Positions 20,504-33,057 of a DNA stretch of 64,000 nt are shown in pieces (positions within the stretch are counted from its first letter, which is position 1; each line of letters opens with the position of its first letter). A model generated the notes under the pieces. The model saw only the letters and a list, made by a program, of their open reading frames with translations, was not told the origin of the DNA and made no database searches. Both the position numbers and the translations under genes were made by a program. Origin of the DNA: Gonocerus acuteangulatus (Eukaryota; Arthropoda; Insecta; Hemiptera; Coreidae); assembly GCA_946811695.1 (NCBI GenBank), contig OX328124.1, positions 94,705,535 to 94,769,534 on the forward strand, read 5' to 3'.

Positions 20504-22932
20504 TGTGCGTCTGGTGGTCTTTTTAAATTAAACCATAACCTCCCTACAATTGCGAACATTGAAACATTTCAATATGTCCATTAAATGTAATTTCCATTTT
20601 AATAGCAGTATATTTCTCAGAACTTTAGAAAAAAAATGATTAATTCATAAAAAAATAACTCCCTGTTAGTTAGATTAAATTAATCGAAAGGTTGGTTAAA
20701 AAAGGCACTATTTTTTTATAGTGCAAGGTTAAATAAGAGAGAAATAAATTTAAATTTTTACATTAAAATTTTAATAACTAAATAAATAATATCACTCTTT
20801 TATGATCATAAGCTTCGATGAATCTTTGTTCACTGTTGACAATTAAAACACTTCTCAATTCTTTTCGATTTCTTGTTTGAACTCTTATTTCTTACAGATG
20901 TACATACAAGAACTGTCAGGCAACATCGACGTTATAATGAAAATAAAAAATAAGCTAATATTAACATTTTTAGAAAATTGAAAAGCGAAGATATATTGCA
21001 TCAATGATTCAGGGTGAAGTTAGATCAGAACATAAGCAAATGGTTCTTAAAAGTCAATAAGGTCGTATTTTACGAAATTAATGTCACGAGGTCAACAATA
21101 GCAATTCTTAAAAATGGATAGTAGCTTAATATAATTTAGAAGCAATTTAGAACTTATATAATTTGCTCAATGAGGATGGCAATGAATGCTTCATACATTT
21201 TAATTTTAGTACATTGTTTGTACATATGTCTTTCAATTGTAAACAAGTTTATGCAGGCTGCAAATGGCAATATATCTTAATTACAGAAATTAAAATTAAA
21301 TAAATTCTGGTCTGCATTAAAAAATGAATCAAGTTATCCGTTGTTTCATCCGAACATTTATTCTTCATAACAAATTCAAAATGCGCAACCTCCATAAAAA
21401 ACAAGGATAGATCTACTTATCACTAAAACATTTGCATCTACTTATCAGTTACATATTGTTAGTTTATTTTTGCAGCTCCAATAATTAATGCTAAGTAGAA
21501 TTAATTCTCATTCAAAAGTGTAATTTATAATTTTACAACGATCAAAATTCCAGAAAGAAGCACATTTGTTGGGCAATCTTCTTTTATTGTGCTAGATACA
21601 ATTTGCCACGAACGTTACAAGAAATTTTCGACTAATATTCATTTTACATACTTATCAATGTTTATTACGAAGAATCAATACAGAAATTTAACGAAGAGAC
21701 CTTTAATATAAAGGAAAATTTCAAGTTCAACAAAAACCTTAAACAAACAGCCTTTTTTATCAGGAGTACATAAAATGATAGAAGTCAATAGGACATTGAG
21801 TTCAATGACCATACAGGTAATAAAAAACGTAATAGATGGAATAATATGAATAGAAAAAATATTTAAGCCTTATGTTGACAAGAATTACATTTAAATAATA
21901 TTCTATTATCAACGGTAGCAGACTAATTAGGACAACTGTAAAAATAAAATAAAAAATACAACTCATAACCTAAAAACACCAAAGAATAGAAAGTAGACTG
22001 CAGGAGGTAATAAAGATAACAAACTAGGATTATGGTTCCCCGTGATAATGAACAGGCATGCCGGCATGGAATCGCTCTGGAAAACCAGCTTTCCGCAAAC
22101 GCCAAGTTCGTTCAAGTATGAAGGAAACAGGTGATTCAGAGGACAAATCATTACTCACATAGGTTTCATTCTTGTTTGTACAGGCCAAGGACGATGGGAA
22201 AATAAAACTCATTCAGCTACAAGCAAGCGCTTACACAATAACTAAACACAATCAAAGTCGGGCGGTAATAGTATCCAATTCATAATATAGTATAGAGCTC
22301 ATCATATATTCTGATATAGAAGGGTTTTCTCTAGTTCATTAGCATTTTTATCTGGCAAGTCTCTTAATATTTAAATAATGAATATTTAAACACATATTCA
22401 GGCCATAAAAGTATACAATTAATGATGCAAGTATAAAAAAATAGGATAAAATTGTATACAATTTAGGTTATATACTTTGTGTTTGATAACGTGTAGCACG
22501 AAATAAACGGCCTTTAACAGAGAGGAAACTAATAAAAACTAAAAAAAAATACATAATTTCTATATAAGTGTAGTAACATAATTTCAATATTTTTAAAACA
22601 CTTATTCTTATTGCACTTCCAATAAAGTGTAATTTAGTATTTTATCAACAAATATAGAAACAGTGTTTCTTTAATTATCATTCGTAAGAAAAATTAATAG
22701 ACCCACTTAGAGTAGGCATTATGCGTGGAATCTTTAATTAAGAAATTATTATCATAGAAAAAAAATATGTTTACACTCAAATAAAGTAAACGATACAATT
22801 AACCAAAATATTGTTTTACCTAAGTATGTACCAACACACACCCATACATAAACTATACATATATTTTTTTTTCGTTAATGATTATTACATCCTGTACATA
22901 AATACATATGGTAATATGATATATGATACAAT
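20504..22932. other. No recognised gene
   Basis: About 2.4 kb of AT-rich sequence. Overlapping short minus-strand frames around 21923-22212 have no domain. Confidence 0.5.
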
Positions 22933-23079
22933 ATGAAGGTTCTGTGCTCAAGGCCTCCCAATTTCATCCTCGATTCACGCCAGAAAGACGCTCAGATGAT
23001 GTTGAGAGGTGCCTACACAAGCTCCCTTCTGCTCCGACCAGTGGCTGGAGTCGAAGAGACATCGGTGAGCCACAGAAAA

Positions 23080-23083
<4 letters not shown>

Positions 23084-23134
<51 letters not shown>
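23084..23134. repeat. (TA)n microsatellite, left of MITE
   Basis: About 25 TA units end directly at the GC-rich MITE at 23137. Confidence 0.95.
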
Positions 23135-23136
<2 letters not shown>

Positions 23137-23139
<3 letters not shown>

Positions 23140-23403
23140 GGGCGTATATAAGGGAGGGGCTGAGGGGGCTGCAGCCCCCCCCCTCACGAAATTTTCATTT
23201 GATGGTAAAAATTTGTCATAAAAACCTTAAAAATAAATTAAATAAGATCGTTTAGTTAATAAAAAATAGTTTATTTTAGGTGAAATAGCGTTTTAGTCGC
23301 CTAAAATTATTTTAAATTTTTCATATTCCATGCCCCGGAAATGGTCTCAGCCCCCCCCCGAAATTTTCCCAGCCCCTCCCGAAATTATTTCCTATATACG
23401 CCC

Positions 23404-23406
<3 letters not shown>
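23137..23406. mobile_element. MITE of the CATGGGCGTATATA family, complete copy
   Basis: The left end CATGGGCGTATATAAGG matches the inverted right end CATGGGCGTATATAGG. The subterminal parts are G- or C-rich with runs of C, and the middle is AT-rich. It sits inside a (TA)n tract. Related copies are 59027-59307 and a partial one at 40432-40601. Confidence 0.8.

Positions 23407-23408
<2 letters not shown>

Positions 23409-23446
<38 letters not shown>
23409..23446. repeat. (TA)n microsatellite, right of MITE
   Basis: This continues the TA tract split by the MITE at 23137-23406. Confidence 0.93.
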
Positions 23447-23454
<8 letters not shown>

Positions 23455-23734
23455 AGAATAGAGGGAGAGAGAGAAATAGTTTCAATCATTACCGAATGGA
23501 ATAATAATGAAGGAAGAAAGCTGAGTTAAATCAAACATTGCGTGGTTTCTTATGATAGAAAGTAGGTAATTTAGAGTCAATTGTACTGTGGTTTTCAATT
23601 GTGTGTTTGACCTCTGGTATTTGTGTAGTGACCTTTCTAGTAACTATCCACTCAAAAAAAATTGCTAGAAAACAAAACTTAAGATGATATACCACCACGT
23701 CCAGGTGAGACTAATTTATGTATGTTTACATTTA

Positions 23735-23736
<2 letters not shown>

Positions 23737-23786
<50 letters not shown>

Positions 23787-23789
23787 TAT
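23737..23789. repeat. (GT)n microsatellite
   Basis: About 22 GT units, then an interrupted end. Confidence 0.95.
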
Positions 23790-24879
23790 TATTATGCCAA
23801 AGTTTACCTAAGGCTAGTATATTCAATTAGGAAAAATGTTCGGAAATACACAACTAAAGTAACAGTATTACCTGAATGCACGCTAAGTACTTCAATGCAA
23901 CATACCTGAAAAACAAATAGAAAAAATTAGAATTTTTGTAAAATATTTCTATTACTTCTCACCATTATAGCTCATCATATCTATGCAAATAGATAAGTTG
24001 AGCTATAATAGCTAAATAGTGTCATTACTCTTAGAAACCAAAGGCCAAAATATAATAAATAAGGATTTCAAAGTTATATATATACATACGTTTCATTTTT
24101 GACTTAAGTTTTAGGGGCTTAGATCTGATAGACTAGCTTGGAGTAATACAAATAAAAATAACCAATGAACGAAGATAACATAAAAATTAAAAAAACTAAA
24201 TAAAACAAAAAAAAATGAAGCGGTGAAATCGAGTGGAATACAACCAAACGATCCTAAAGTAAGAATTTGGAATCATTGTCAGCCCAATTAATTTATGCGT
24301 ATTTTTGTGTAATTATTAACTCCATGATAGAGTTCAGAAAGCATTTCAAAATTTAATATTTTTTTATAATATAGAATAATTGTTAAAATAGAGAGGTTTT
24401 ACAAGGTTTCGATTGTTGTTTTTTTTCCTCATGACAAACCTTTGATTTAAAATTGTGTTGAACAACCTATTTCATTCATACATTTTACTGAGCGAAATGC
24501 AGGTGATTCATAAAAAAAACCTGGATATAAAAAATTATCAATTTATAAGAAATCCTGGACAAGGCAGGAGAGAGAGGATTAGGTCTTGAAAGTCGATTAT
24601 AATTTTTATTAGGAAGAAACGAATATATGTGTTTGCCATCATTTCGGGTGAAGAACTGTTGCTAGATCCCTACATCATCGTAGTCCTGATAAAGTCATAA
24701 AAATCCAAGACAAATCATTGACAAAAAAAATAACTTATGATCAAATTCTCACTTTTTACATTATGGTAAAAATTAATAGTAAGAAAAAATGACATGGTAT
24801 GCTGAGAATGTATAGTACAAAGTGCTAATAATTGATCAATGCAACGACTAGGAGACACTATGATGATTTCCAAGGATTT
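23790..24879. other. No recognised feature
   Basis: AT-rich, no convincing frame or element end. Confidence 0.5.
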
Positions 24880-24992
24880 TTTTTTATTTTTTATTATTAA
24901 TTATTACAACAATATGAGTTTACATATTTCCAGTAACATTGCTGGTTCTGCTACAATGACTTTGTGAGGCATGATGTGGGAATATGAGCCAT
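24880..24992 (-). mobile_element. Retroposon 3' end with A/T-rich tail, copy 1
   Basis: The block from ATTATTACAACAATATGAG to the word TGTGAGGCATGATGT matches 45690-45790 closely. In both, the left side is a T-rich or (ATT)n tract, which on the minus strand is an (AAT)n-like tail. This is how many LINE or SINE 3' ends look. Confidence 0.6.
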
Positions 24993-25067
24993 TTCCAAGG
25001 ATAGTCCTCAAATATTGATATGCAAGTTGCATTGCGGCCTTGCGGCACGCTGATTCCTCTAATTCGA

Positions 25068-25424
25068 TTAACATTCAGAAGAGATAGACATCACAACGAC
25101 CAAGGACGAGAAACTCGCAAAAAGAAAAAAAAAAAAGTAACAGTCCCATTTTAAATGCTCCATGGATCTGAGACGCAGAATAATGAAAGCAAGACCCACT
25201 TGAGAGATACTGTGGTCAGTATTATACTCCAATCGAATTGATTTTTCCCTCTCTCTGTACCCATTAAAGTAACGCGAGTCCACAATCCTATCAGGCAACC
25301 CTATTTTAGTCCCGCCATAAGAGATTACTAGTAGTAGATAAAATATGAACTTCGCACAAATTTTTGAAGTCAGGTACACAGCTACATGAGCTAAGTGATA
25401 GGCAGCTTGAACCACCCACGACAT
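25068..25424 (-). mobile_element. SINE family B, diverged headless fragment (core about 25140-25330)
   Basis: Words such as TGTGGTCAGTAT, TGATTTTTCCC and GTACCCATTAA line up in order with the copy at 5222-5553. The 118-codon minus-strand frame across it is a by-product. No tRNA boxes are visible. Confidence 0.5.
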
Positions 25425-25579
25425 CCATTATACACTCAAAATCGATGAAGATTAGAAAAATATTTTTATTAGCATATAAGACTTAGACACACTCTAGTCC
25501 AATGTTTTGGAAATGATGTACGCCGATGTGGACTGGAAAGGACGAACATTGCTGCCACCATCGTGTTAATACACACACA

Positions 25580-25582
<3 letters not shown>

Positions 25583-25659
<77 letters not shown>
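25583..25659. repeat. (TA)n microsatellite
   Basis: About 38 TA units. Confidence 0.95.
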
Positions 25660-25660
<1 letters not shown>

Positions 25661-25679
25661 CACCTTCAATAACTTTCAA

Positions 25680-26046
25680 TATCATCTTAATACGAATAAA
25701 TTCATAATTTATTTGCGAATTTTATTGTGAATAAATTTTTATTCACAAATTATAATGTGAATAAATTTGTATTCGTATATTTTAATGTGATTTTTTTTTA
25801 CTCACTTGATTTTCTGTAAATATTCACATTTTTTGTGATTATTTACAATTTTTTCTGAATTTATTTGTATTCGCAGGAAAATTTGCGAATAAAATTTTAT
25901 TAGTATTTTTATATTTAATATATATGAATAAAAATAAATTCGTATTCACACTTATGAATACGAATTTATTTATATTCGTATTCACAAATATATGAAGTAC
26001 GAATAAATTCGTATTTTTATTTATAAATAAAATTATGCCCAACTCT
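25680..26046. repeat. AT-rich self-complementary block of ATTCGTATTCAC words
   Basis: Variants of GTGAATAAATT and ATTCGTATTCAC occur on both strands many times. One clear hairpin pairs AATAAATTCGTATTCA with its complement across a 6-base spacer (25933-25970). The block ends in GCCCAACTCTG, which on the other strand resembles the CAGAGTTGGGC start of some hAT-type MITEs, but no matching left end was found. Confidence 0.55.
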
Positions 26047-26053
26047 GTAAATA

Positions 26054-26057
<4 letters not shown>

Positions 26058-26115
<58 letters not shown>
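26058..26115. repeat. Compound (TA)n(CA)n microsatellite
   Basis: About 17 TA units run directly into about 12 CA units. Confidence 0.95.
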
Positions 26116-26119
26116 TAAA

Positions 26120-26332
26120 AATCACTCTCGTAAGGTATGCCCAGAGGAGTAGATACTATAGAACTATCTGATTCTTCAGCATATGTTACACTAGACAGGT
26201 AGTGTGGTCAGTACTGGGATCCAAAATGTATCCCTCCAACGACGACAATACAGGGTAAAATCGTTAGTGTGCGCCCAAGGTTTGAGCTCAGGTCCTCCAG
26301 AATATGAGCTCAACCACTGAGCCAATATTGTC
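26120..26332 (-). mobile_element. tRNA-headed SINE, family B
   Basis: The minus-strand head carries ATTGGCTCAGTGGTTGAGC and GAGCTCAAACC as A and B boxes. The body shares GATACTATAGAACTATCTGA and GTAGTGTGGTCAG with 5222-5553. (TA)n tracts lie close on both sides. Confidence 0.78.
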
Positions 26333-26333
26333 T

Positions 26334-26334
<1 letters not shown>

Positions 26335-26395
<61 letters not shown>
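26335..26395. repeat. (TA)n microsatellite at the SINE head
   Basis: About 30 TA units directly next to the head end of the SINE. Confidence 0.95.
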
Positions 26396-26398
<3 letters not shown>

Positions 26399-28660
26399 AA
26401 GTTAAAAAATAAAAATGATAAAACATCCAAGAAGAGAACAAAAAAGGAAAGGAATTACTAAAATGTTGTGACAGAATTTCAATAATAATTATTAAGACAA
26501 CGCTTTCACAACTGTCAAGCCACAACTCTGTCACGCCTCGAGCATGAAGAAACCAACTGTAAAACTAATTATTATTATCATTCATCATTGGGATAATGGC
26601 GACACATATACTAACGCAACTACTAACGAACTAGTAATCTCAGCTTGTCTCCTTATAACGCTTGTACATGGAAGGATTAGGAAGGCTTAGTAAAGGATAT
26701 TGTTCCTTTAATCCAAGCAAATCAAATACTTATTTCTCTGATTCCCATGTAAACATCATGTGTGCGTATAGGCGAATTCAGAATTTTAGAACATGAACAT
26801 GTATTACGGGTCATGTTACGAAAACGGCAATTTGCATGAATATGTGGATCATATGGTCAAACATTTTTGGGTATTTAATCTTATTAATCAGCGATTCTCT
26901 AAACATCCTGAGAAAATTGCCCTACAGTTGTAACTTTAATGATATTCAGTAAATAATTTTTTATAAAAAGTTCTGTACCAAAGCCACACCAAACTATCTT
27001 CACTATAGTTCTATTTAGAATAACGTTTCCGACATACTAAAAAGCTGAACAAACCAAACCTTTGTTTTTTTTTTCTCTCTTTAAAATGAGCTGATTAATT
27101 TAATGCAATTATACTATAATATTGATAACTTTCAAAGAAAATTGTAAATAAAAAGTTCCCCGAATCAGTATATAATCCTTGGAATATTAACACTTTGTCT
27201 TCTAGTTACACAACAACCCCCGTTATCAATTCCATTCAAGAATGTAAATTCCTCCAAATATCCAACAGCCAACGCTTTAGCAGGATTGATGCTTCTACTA
27301 AATTTGAACATAATATAAAGTAACCCCCAACTTCTACTGCACCAATTAAGTATATTTTTTAAACATATCGTTGTCTTTAGGTCCCCTCGGCGTCCTTGAG
27401 GCTAGTCCCCCCTTTCAGATGAACCGATTGAGTTTATTTTTACGTTACATTTTTCTCTTTAGATCCCAAAGTATTAACCGAGATTTTTTGCAATATAGCG
27501 AAACTCGGTAAGTAACCCCACGCCAAGTGGACTAATTTTGGTGGTTACAGAACTCCTTTAATCATTTGGTACAAAAGTGCTATATACCAAATTTCGAGTG
27601 AAAAAAAAAAGTCTCGCGGCTATCGTGATAACAGGAATAAAAACAAATATGTATACATATATTTTTAACGGGGGCCATTTTCTGTATCAAGCAGGTAGGA
27701 TCGATGAAAATTTGAAGAGTTTTCAAAAATTCTTTCATGAGTGCAACCTAACGTTCAGAGCACGCTAGCAAATATCACAAGGGAATTTTATAAACACCTC
27801 ATAATATACACGAAAGAGAAAGTGCTCGGCAGATTCAAAGAGAATATAACCACTAGGTAATCAGGTTATTGAAATTCGGGCCAAGGCTAAAAGCAGGTGA
27901 TAATTCAACAAAAGGAACGGCATATCTCCAAGACTGTATCTACATAAACTGGCCTCTTAAACTATAAAGATCTATGTATAGCAGATAACAGGTGTATTCG
28001 AATTATTCCTGTTATCACAAGGATTAATAAGTGTGTTGTGTACACAGCAGCAAAATCCAGAATTCCTAATTCCTGGTTAAAAATCACACATTTCCGTATT
28101 ATTATAAATCACCAAATCGAAGGAACTGCTTAGCGCGTTTCCGTCCATATTCCTAGTTCCATTAGTTAAAGAATAGTAAAAATATAAAATGAAATCTCAA
28201 AGAAATTTTAGGCGCCACAACAGGAAACTGACAGTACCCTAAGGCTAATGTACTTGATCTAGGAAAACACTATTACCAATACGTTTCTCATTTTCCTACA
28301 TTGTTTTACTAACATACCCATTTTACAGTTAGTTTAAATAAGAAAAGAAAAAAAAAAACACTACACATTTAATAAAAGGTAGGGTTAGCAGGGACAAAAC
28401 CCCGTCCAGAAGAACAAAACTAACAGATTCGAAGTTTTAAGCAATTATTTCTTCCCATTAAAATTACTTGAGAACTTTTTTTTTAGAGAGAGAATTTAAC
28501 ATGTTTTATTGAGAGGAGATCGTTCTGGACCACCCAATGAACAAAGTACTTTGGTGATGAAAGAAAGAGGAAGCGGTGTCATAAAGTAAGGTGTCGTAAA
28601 ATTTTGTGTTAATGGAAGGGAGGCAGGTATAAAGGACTATATTGCAGGCGGTATAGGGGA
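26396..28660. other. No recognised gene
   Basis: About 2.3 kb without a supported gene. The part below 28660 down to about 28500 may be the 3' region of the Penelope-like remnant on the minus strand. Confidence 0.5.
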
Positions 28661-28905
28661 TTAGGATGGAGTTTTTAATAAATGGAAGATGTTGGAGTAG
28701 GTAGAGGAGATGACTTCTTTATCAATTTTGTCATTAACTCGGTTATTTTCTACGTGGATAAAAATTGATTCGGAAAGGAGGTGTTTATCTTCGTTGGATT
28801 CAGTGGAGAGGATGGAGTATAGGTCAAAACCAAAGTCATGTCCGTCTGTGATATTTAATATGTTTTAGATTGGTCGCTTTTCACGATTCACCCACCATTT
28901 TTCAG
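28661..28905 (-). pseudogene. Penelope-like element, C-terminal GIY-YIG endonuclease remnant
   Basis: A minus-strand frame without ATG runs from about 28905 to a TAA at 28661-28663, with one TAA inside near 28862. It includes VNREKRPI, then TDGHDFGFDLYSIL, STESNEDKHLLSESIFIHVE and NNRVNDKIDKE. The order H-D-F, I-L-x-x-E, S-E-x-I-F-I and a final N-x-x-N is the end of the GIY-YIG endonuclease that follows reverse transcriptase in Penelope-like elements; the Glu in SESIFI would be the family's catalytic one. The reverse transcriptase and the GIY and YIG motifs are not seen, so this is a 5'-truncated dead copy. Confidence 0.72.
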
Positions 28906-28969
28906 ATATTTAAGAAAATATATGAAGATCCTAACATTTTTCATATCTGTAATTTCTTTTTCTAATCCT

Positions 28970-29085
28970 TCCTAAGGCTGATTCCTTTTATTTTTTTTTC
29001 GAAAGAAAAGCAACACCCTGCGGGAATCGAACTAACCTATGGCAGGGAGTCCTGACACAAAACTCACCACTACTAGGCCTTCTTT
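28970..29085 (-). mobile_element. SINE family C fragment (tRNA-Ser-like head)
   Basis: CGAAAGAAAAGC and GCGGGAATCGAAC followed by GGCAGGGAGTCCTGACAC match the head region of 15104-15318. The copy is degraded and its tail is short. Confidence 0.6.
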
Positions 29086-29433
29086 TCACCATTATCACAT
29101 TTCACAGAAGGAATATAAAGCATTCGGAGTTGTGCTCATAGAAAATGTAATGAATACTTTCTTGAAATGATCATGAAGCCCATTTACTATGCATACAAAA
29201 AAAGTCCGAAAAATAACTACTATCTTCGTTTGGATGAATGTCAAACACGTAAATAATATTTTAAATTAATCCAACTATTTTAAGTACCCGAACAGAAAAT
29301 GTATGGTTTCATTCGTTTCCCTACGTTAAAGATCTATAAAATGTGTACCTGGGAGCCTAAAAACGGAAAGCCTAGGAAGCGGGATTCCTCACTCTGGGGA
29401 GAGGGAAGAAACGTACATACTAAAATGTATAAG

Positions 29434-29481
29434 TATGTATGTATGTATGTATATGTATGTATGTATATGTATGTATGTATG

Positions 29482-29524
<43 letters not shown>
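29434..29524. repeat. (GTAT)n and (TA)n compound microsatellite
   Basis: Tetranucleotide GTAT-type repeats with ATATGT interruptions run into about 19 TA units. Confidence 0.93.
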
Positions 29525-29527
<3 letters not shown>

Positions 29528-30689
29528 GGGTTCATTCATTTCAAAACATTCCATATTATATTACTATATGTCCATAATAAACGCTTGGATAAGTTACGGC
29601 GATTAGATGGATTACTCTGTAAACAAATTATACATTTGCGAACCGGTATTGGTTAACTTCTAGAAAAGAAGAGTCCTATTAGCAAACTCGGTGGAGCATT
29701 AGTAGTTAGTGTTCACTAAAACAAATAGCCGTCAATCAGAGTGGAACTCTACAGAAATATGTAGTTTATAGCAGTATCTAGGATTATAATTATAACAACC
29801 ATAGTTCGAATACATCTGCTGACTAAATATAATAAACGTCCTTAAATTTGTAAGGCTTCCTCTAAATTTGTAAGAATTGGTTAAAAAAGTACAAGGAAGC
29901 AAGTACATCAGCCTTTGTTGTTTAGTTAATTGCTTTATAAGTAAGCGATGCAATAATCATCACTCATTAAGGTCATAAGCCCCTTTTACATGACCCTCGA
30001 CATGTTGGAAAGGCACAAGACTTAAGCGCCCTTGCTGATAATTGTACCAGAAGAGAAACAGCTCTGTTAAGGCAAGTAGAATAGCTAGATAGGTAATTAT
30101 GTAGTTAAGAGTAGACATTAAGTACATAGAAATTCCTTCACACTTAAAGTAAACTTAATAGGCCTTTAACGATGTATCCCAGACGTGACCTGGCGGACGA
30201 TGTGCGTTTCCCAGGGGAAGAACAGCATCGGGCGTAGCCGGTAATAAATATGTCGGCATTGCTTCGGTTAGAGACCTACGGAGAGAGTAAACAACATGAA
30301 ATATGTGGCGAGGGTCTTGGTTAAACATCACGGGATAGCAAACACATTTCAAGTTGGTAGTAGGGTAGAATAACTTCACAAACATCCTTCTAGCTCCCTC
30401 ACTTCAACACTAATAATGGCACTAAAACCTTAGCACACTAACTGACAACATTTATACTCTTACAGTAATAAATGATCTATTAATAAATCCAAGGAGGCAT
30501 ATTTTTATTATATAACAACTTAGCAATTTTCCTCAGGAAAAACCGTTTAAGGCTCCATGACGCAATCCTCAAGGGCTAACAAGAAATGCCGACATTTCAT
30601 AGCTCTAGGTCACGAAAAGGCTGATCTTTTAATTGTATATATAACAAAAATCCTGCGTTTATACAGAATCTACCAGGTAAATAGTGTAT
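29525..30689. other. No recognised gene
   Basis: A 76-codon minus-strand frame (30155-30385) in richer GC has no domain I can name. Otherwise AT-rich. Confidence 0.5.
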
Positions 30690-30875
30690 TCACACTGCTC
30701 CGGCCACCTGATTTGCAGGTACTCATTAAAAGCTGGGTGTCTAGGGACGGCCTGGGACCCCTGCTTCGACCTTGAAACGTAGCACCAGAAGATATAATCG
30801 TCCAGTGAGCGCCTGAATTTTCTACATCGATTCTCCAGAACAACAGTCTAATACTGTACCACTCGCCCCAAATTA
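30690..30875 (-). mobile_element. SINE family B, diverged copy
   Basis: CTGCTCCGGCCACCTGATTT, GGTACTCATTAAAAGCTGGG and a head-end TACTGTACCACTCGCCCC align in order with 5222-5553. The tRNA boxes are eroded. Confidence 0.6.
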
Positions 30876-31428
30876 ATACAAATATACGTGGTAAATCATG
30901 TGAAATGTTTCTCATATTGTTTATAATTATGAGAACGTAGATACGTAAATTTTAGATACTTATAGAAACAATTATAATAATAATAACAGAAACGAGCTGG
31001 TACGATATCAAAAAATAATATCAGGCCTATGTCTTAATGAAGAGTTGGCATGGGCTGCTTTTTAAAACATACCTGATTATCTCGTGCTCAGCAAATCTTA
31101 TTGACTAGTGATTATGGAATTAATACTTGAGCATTTAAAATAATTAGAAGCATATAAATTAGGATGGCGTTATTTTCAGTCAATAATTTTCGTGGAATTG
31201 CAAATATACATACATATTGGTAATTATTTTTTTTTATATAAACTAATATGATTCCCGTGCAAATGATTAATGAAAATAAAATTTACAATTTTTTTTCGCA
31301 ACGGCAAGTTGCTCTATTTCACTTGTAGGAGGCAAGAAAAATTTTAATGCACAATTAAAAAATAGTCACTTAAGTAATGACCACATGAACAAACATAAAA
31401 AGTATACAATTAAGAAAAACAACATAAT
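30876..31428. other. No recognised feature
   Basis: AT-rich with no supported frame. Confidence 0.5.
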
Positions 31429-31439
31429 GACCAAAATAA

Positions 31440-31627
31440 TTTTTTTTTTTTTTTTACGGCGTATCTACAAGTTGGCCATTAGCGCCGGGCTATCTACAGG
31501 TTGCCACCCTTTTATAATGCCAACAGCACGTGGTCGGTCACCCATTAAGGTACTGGCCACGCCCGACGTTGCTTAACTTCGGTGATCTACGGGAACCGGT
31601 TTATTCGACGTGGCTATGGCCGTTGGC
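31440..31627 (-). mobile_element. 5S rRNA-headed SINE with target duplication
   Basis: On the minus strand the head from 31627 to about 31519 follows 5S rRNA: it opens GCCAACGGCCATAGCCACG, has GATCACCGAAGTTAAGCAAC and GGTGACCGACC, and closes with GTGCTGTTGGC. 5S genes have an internal promoter, so the head can drive RNA polymerase III. The tail reads GGGTGGCAACCTGTAGATAG, CCCGGCGCTAATGGCC and ATACGCCGT before an A run. GACCAAAATAA (31429-31439) and GACCAATATAA (31628-31638) flank it with one mismatch. It is too altered and truncated in the middle to be a working 5S gene. Confidence 0.9.
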
Positions 31628-31638
31628 GACCAATATAA

Positions 31639-33057
31639 ATAAATAAAAAACAGGTAAATTGTAGTTCGTTTTCTAATTGCTTAGTATATAAAAGCAAATG
31701 GGAGAAATGGTAAAAGTTTTTTTTTTTTTCTTTTCATACTATATTATAATTTTTCGTTATAAGGCATCGTCCAATTATCAGTCAACAGTTCATACATGTC
31801 ATGTGCTTTATGCAAATTTTCTCGTTTTCTGCAGTCCGTTAATAAGTGCTTTACAAATAATGGCATATCTCATTGCGCATATTTTTTTTCATTATTTTTT
31901 TTTTTTTTTGTAATTAAGTGAAATTGGGTTAATAGTGTATGCCCAATTCGAATTCGTAAGAACTACTTCTTCCCTCCAACTCCTGGAGTACAAAAAGCTT
32001 CTCCTAAACCACATCTACAATACACAGCCTTTCAATTCATTTCTATCTAGCTAGGGTAATTGCATCTAGAACACCTTGACCTCAAGGCAGTGCAATTACC
32101 AGTTTATGATCACGTCAAATCATTCAGACATTAAAAAGAACTGGATCTGTAATCAACTGGAACCATAAACCTCGCCGAGATAACTCGTTATATCTTGCAA
32201 AAACAAATAGAGTAATATTTGCTGTTCATAACGATGTACTTAAATTAATAAATAAACGCTATAAGAAACTTCTTGTAGATATCTATTTCCTAGTGATAAA
32301 AGTCTTCAACCGAGCTAGAGAATATACATTACCAACATTAGTAATGTTTCTGGAACATGTTAACTGTGTGATGCGGTGATGACCATTTAATCATCGAGAT
32401 AATAAACGTAAAGACATACTTCTTACTCAACTATTCGACTCACAAATGAATTCCTTATGAAAATACGACGTAGACCTATAGGCAACATATGTAACGCAGT
32501 GCTCACGATCAACATTTATTAACGTACTGCTTATATTAGTTACATCGCACTCATACTTTATGTTGTCCATTAACTGTGTAACCTCAATTGATACGAAAGT
32601 ACTAAACCAATTAGTTGTGCTAGGGTGAGGAGCAATGATCTGTAAATGTATGTTGAACGAATGATCTGTTCGAAAAGACCGCCCTCTCCCTTGAATCTGA
32701 TATGGGTGTCTAGAAGATGTAATGAGTGATTACTAGAGAAAGACTGCCTTGTTCAAAGCCCAGGAGACGGTTAGAACCAGATCCCTAGGTCAGAAATATA
32801 CTCGTATCTTATCAGCATCAGGAAGCGTGCCGTACAAAGGGGCTTATTTCGAAAACATACGTGAAAGCAACTTATCTCCATATTTTAATTAGTCCATTAG
32901 TGCATGTTCCTTCTCTAAAAAAGGAGAATAAAACGCCAGGTTCGTTTAACAACTAAAAAGACGTTCGACAGAAAAAAAGTCTGACGTTCAGGGATTTTCC
33001 AAATGATGATTTTATCTGTGATGATTTGGATACAGTTGACATTTAACCTTCAGGGCC
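31639..33057. other. No recognised gene
   Basis: AT-rich; a T-rich stretch near 31880-31910 is low complexity. No domain found. Confidence 0.5.

Noticed and set aside
31517..31627. Functional 5S rRNA gene
   Set aside because: Missing internal bases, several changes at normally fixed positions, a SINE tail and target duplications show a SINE.
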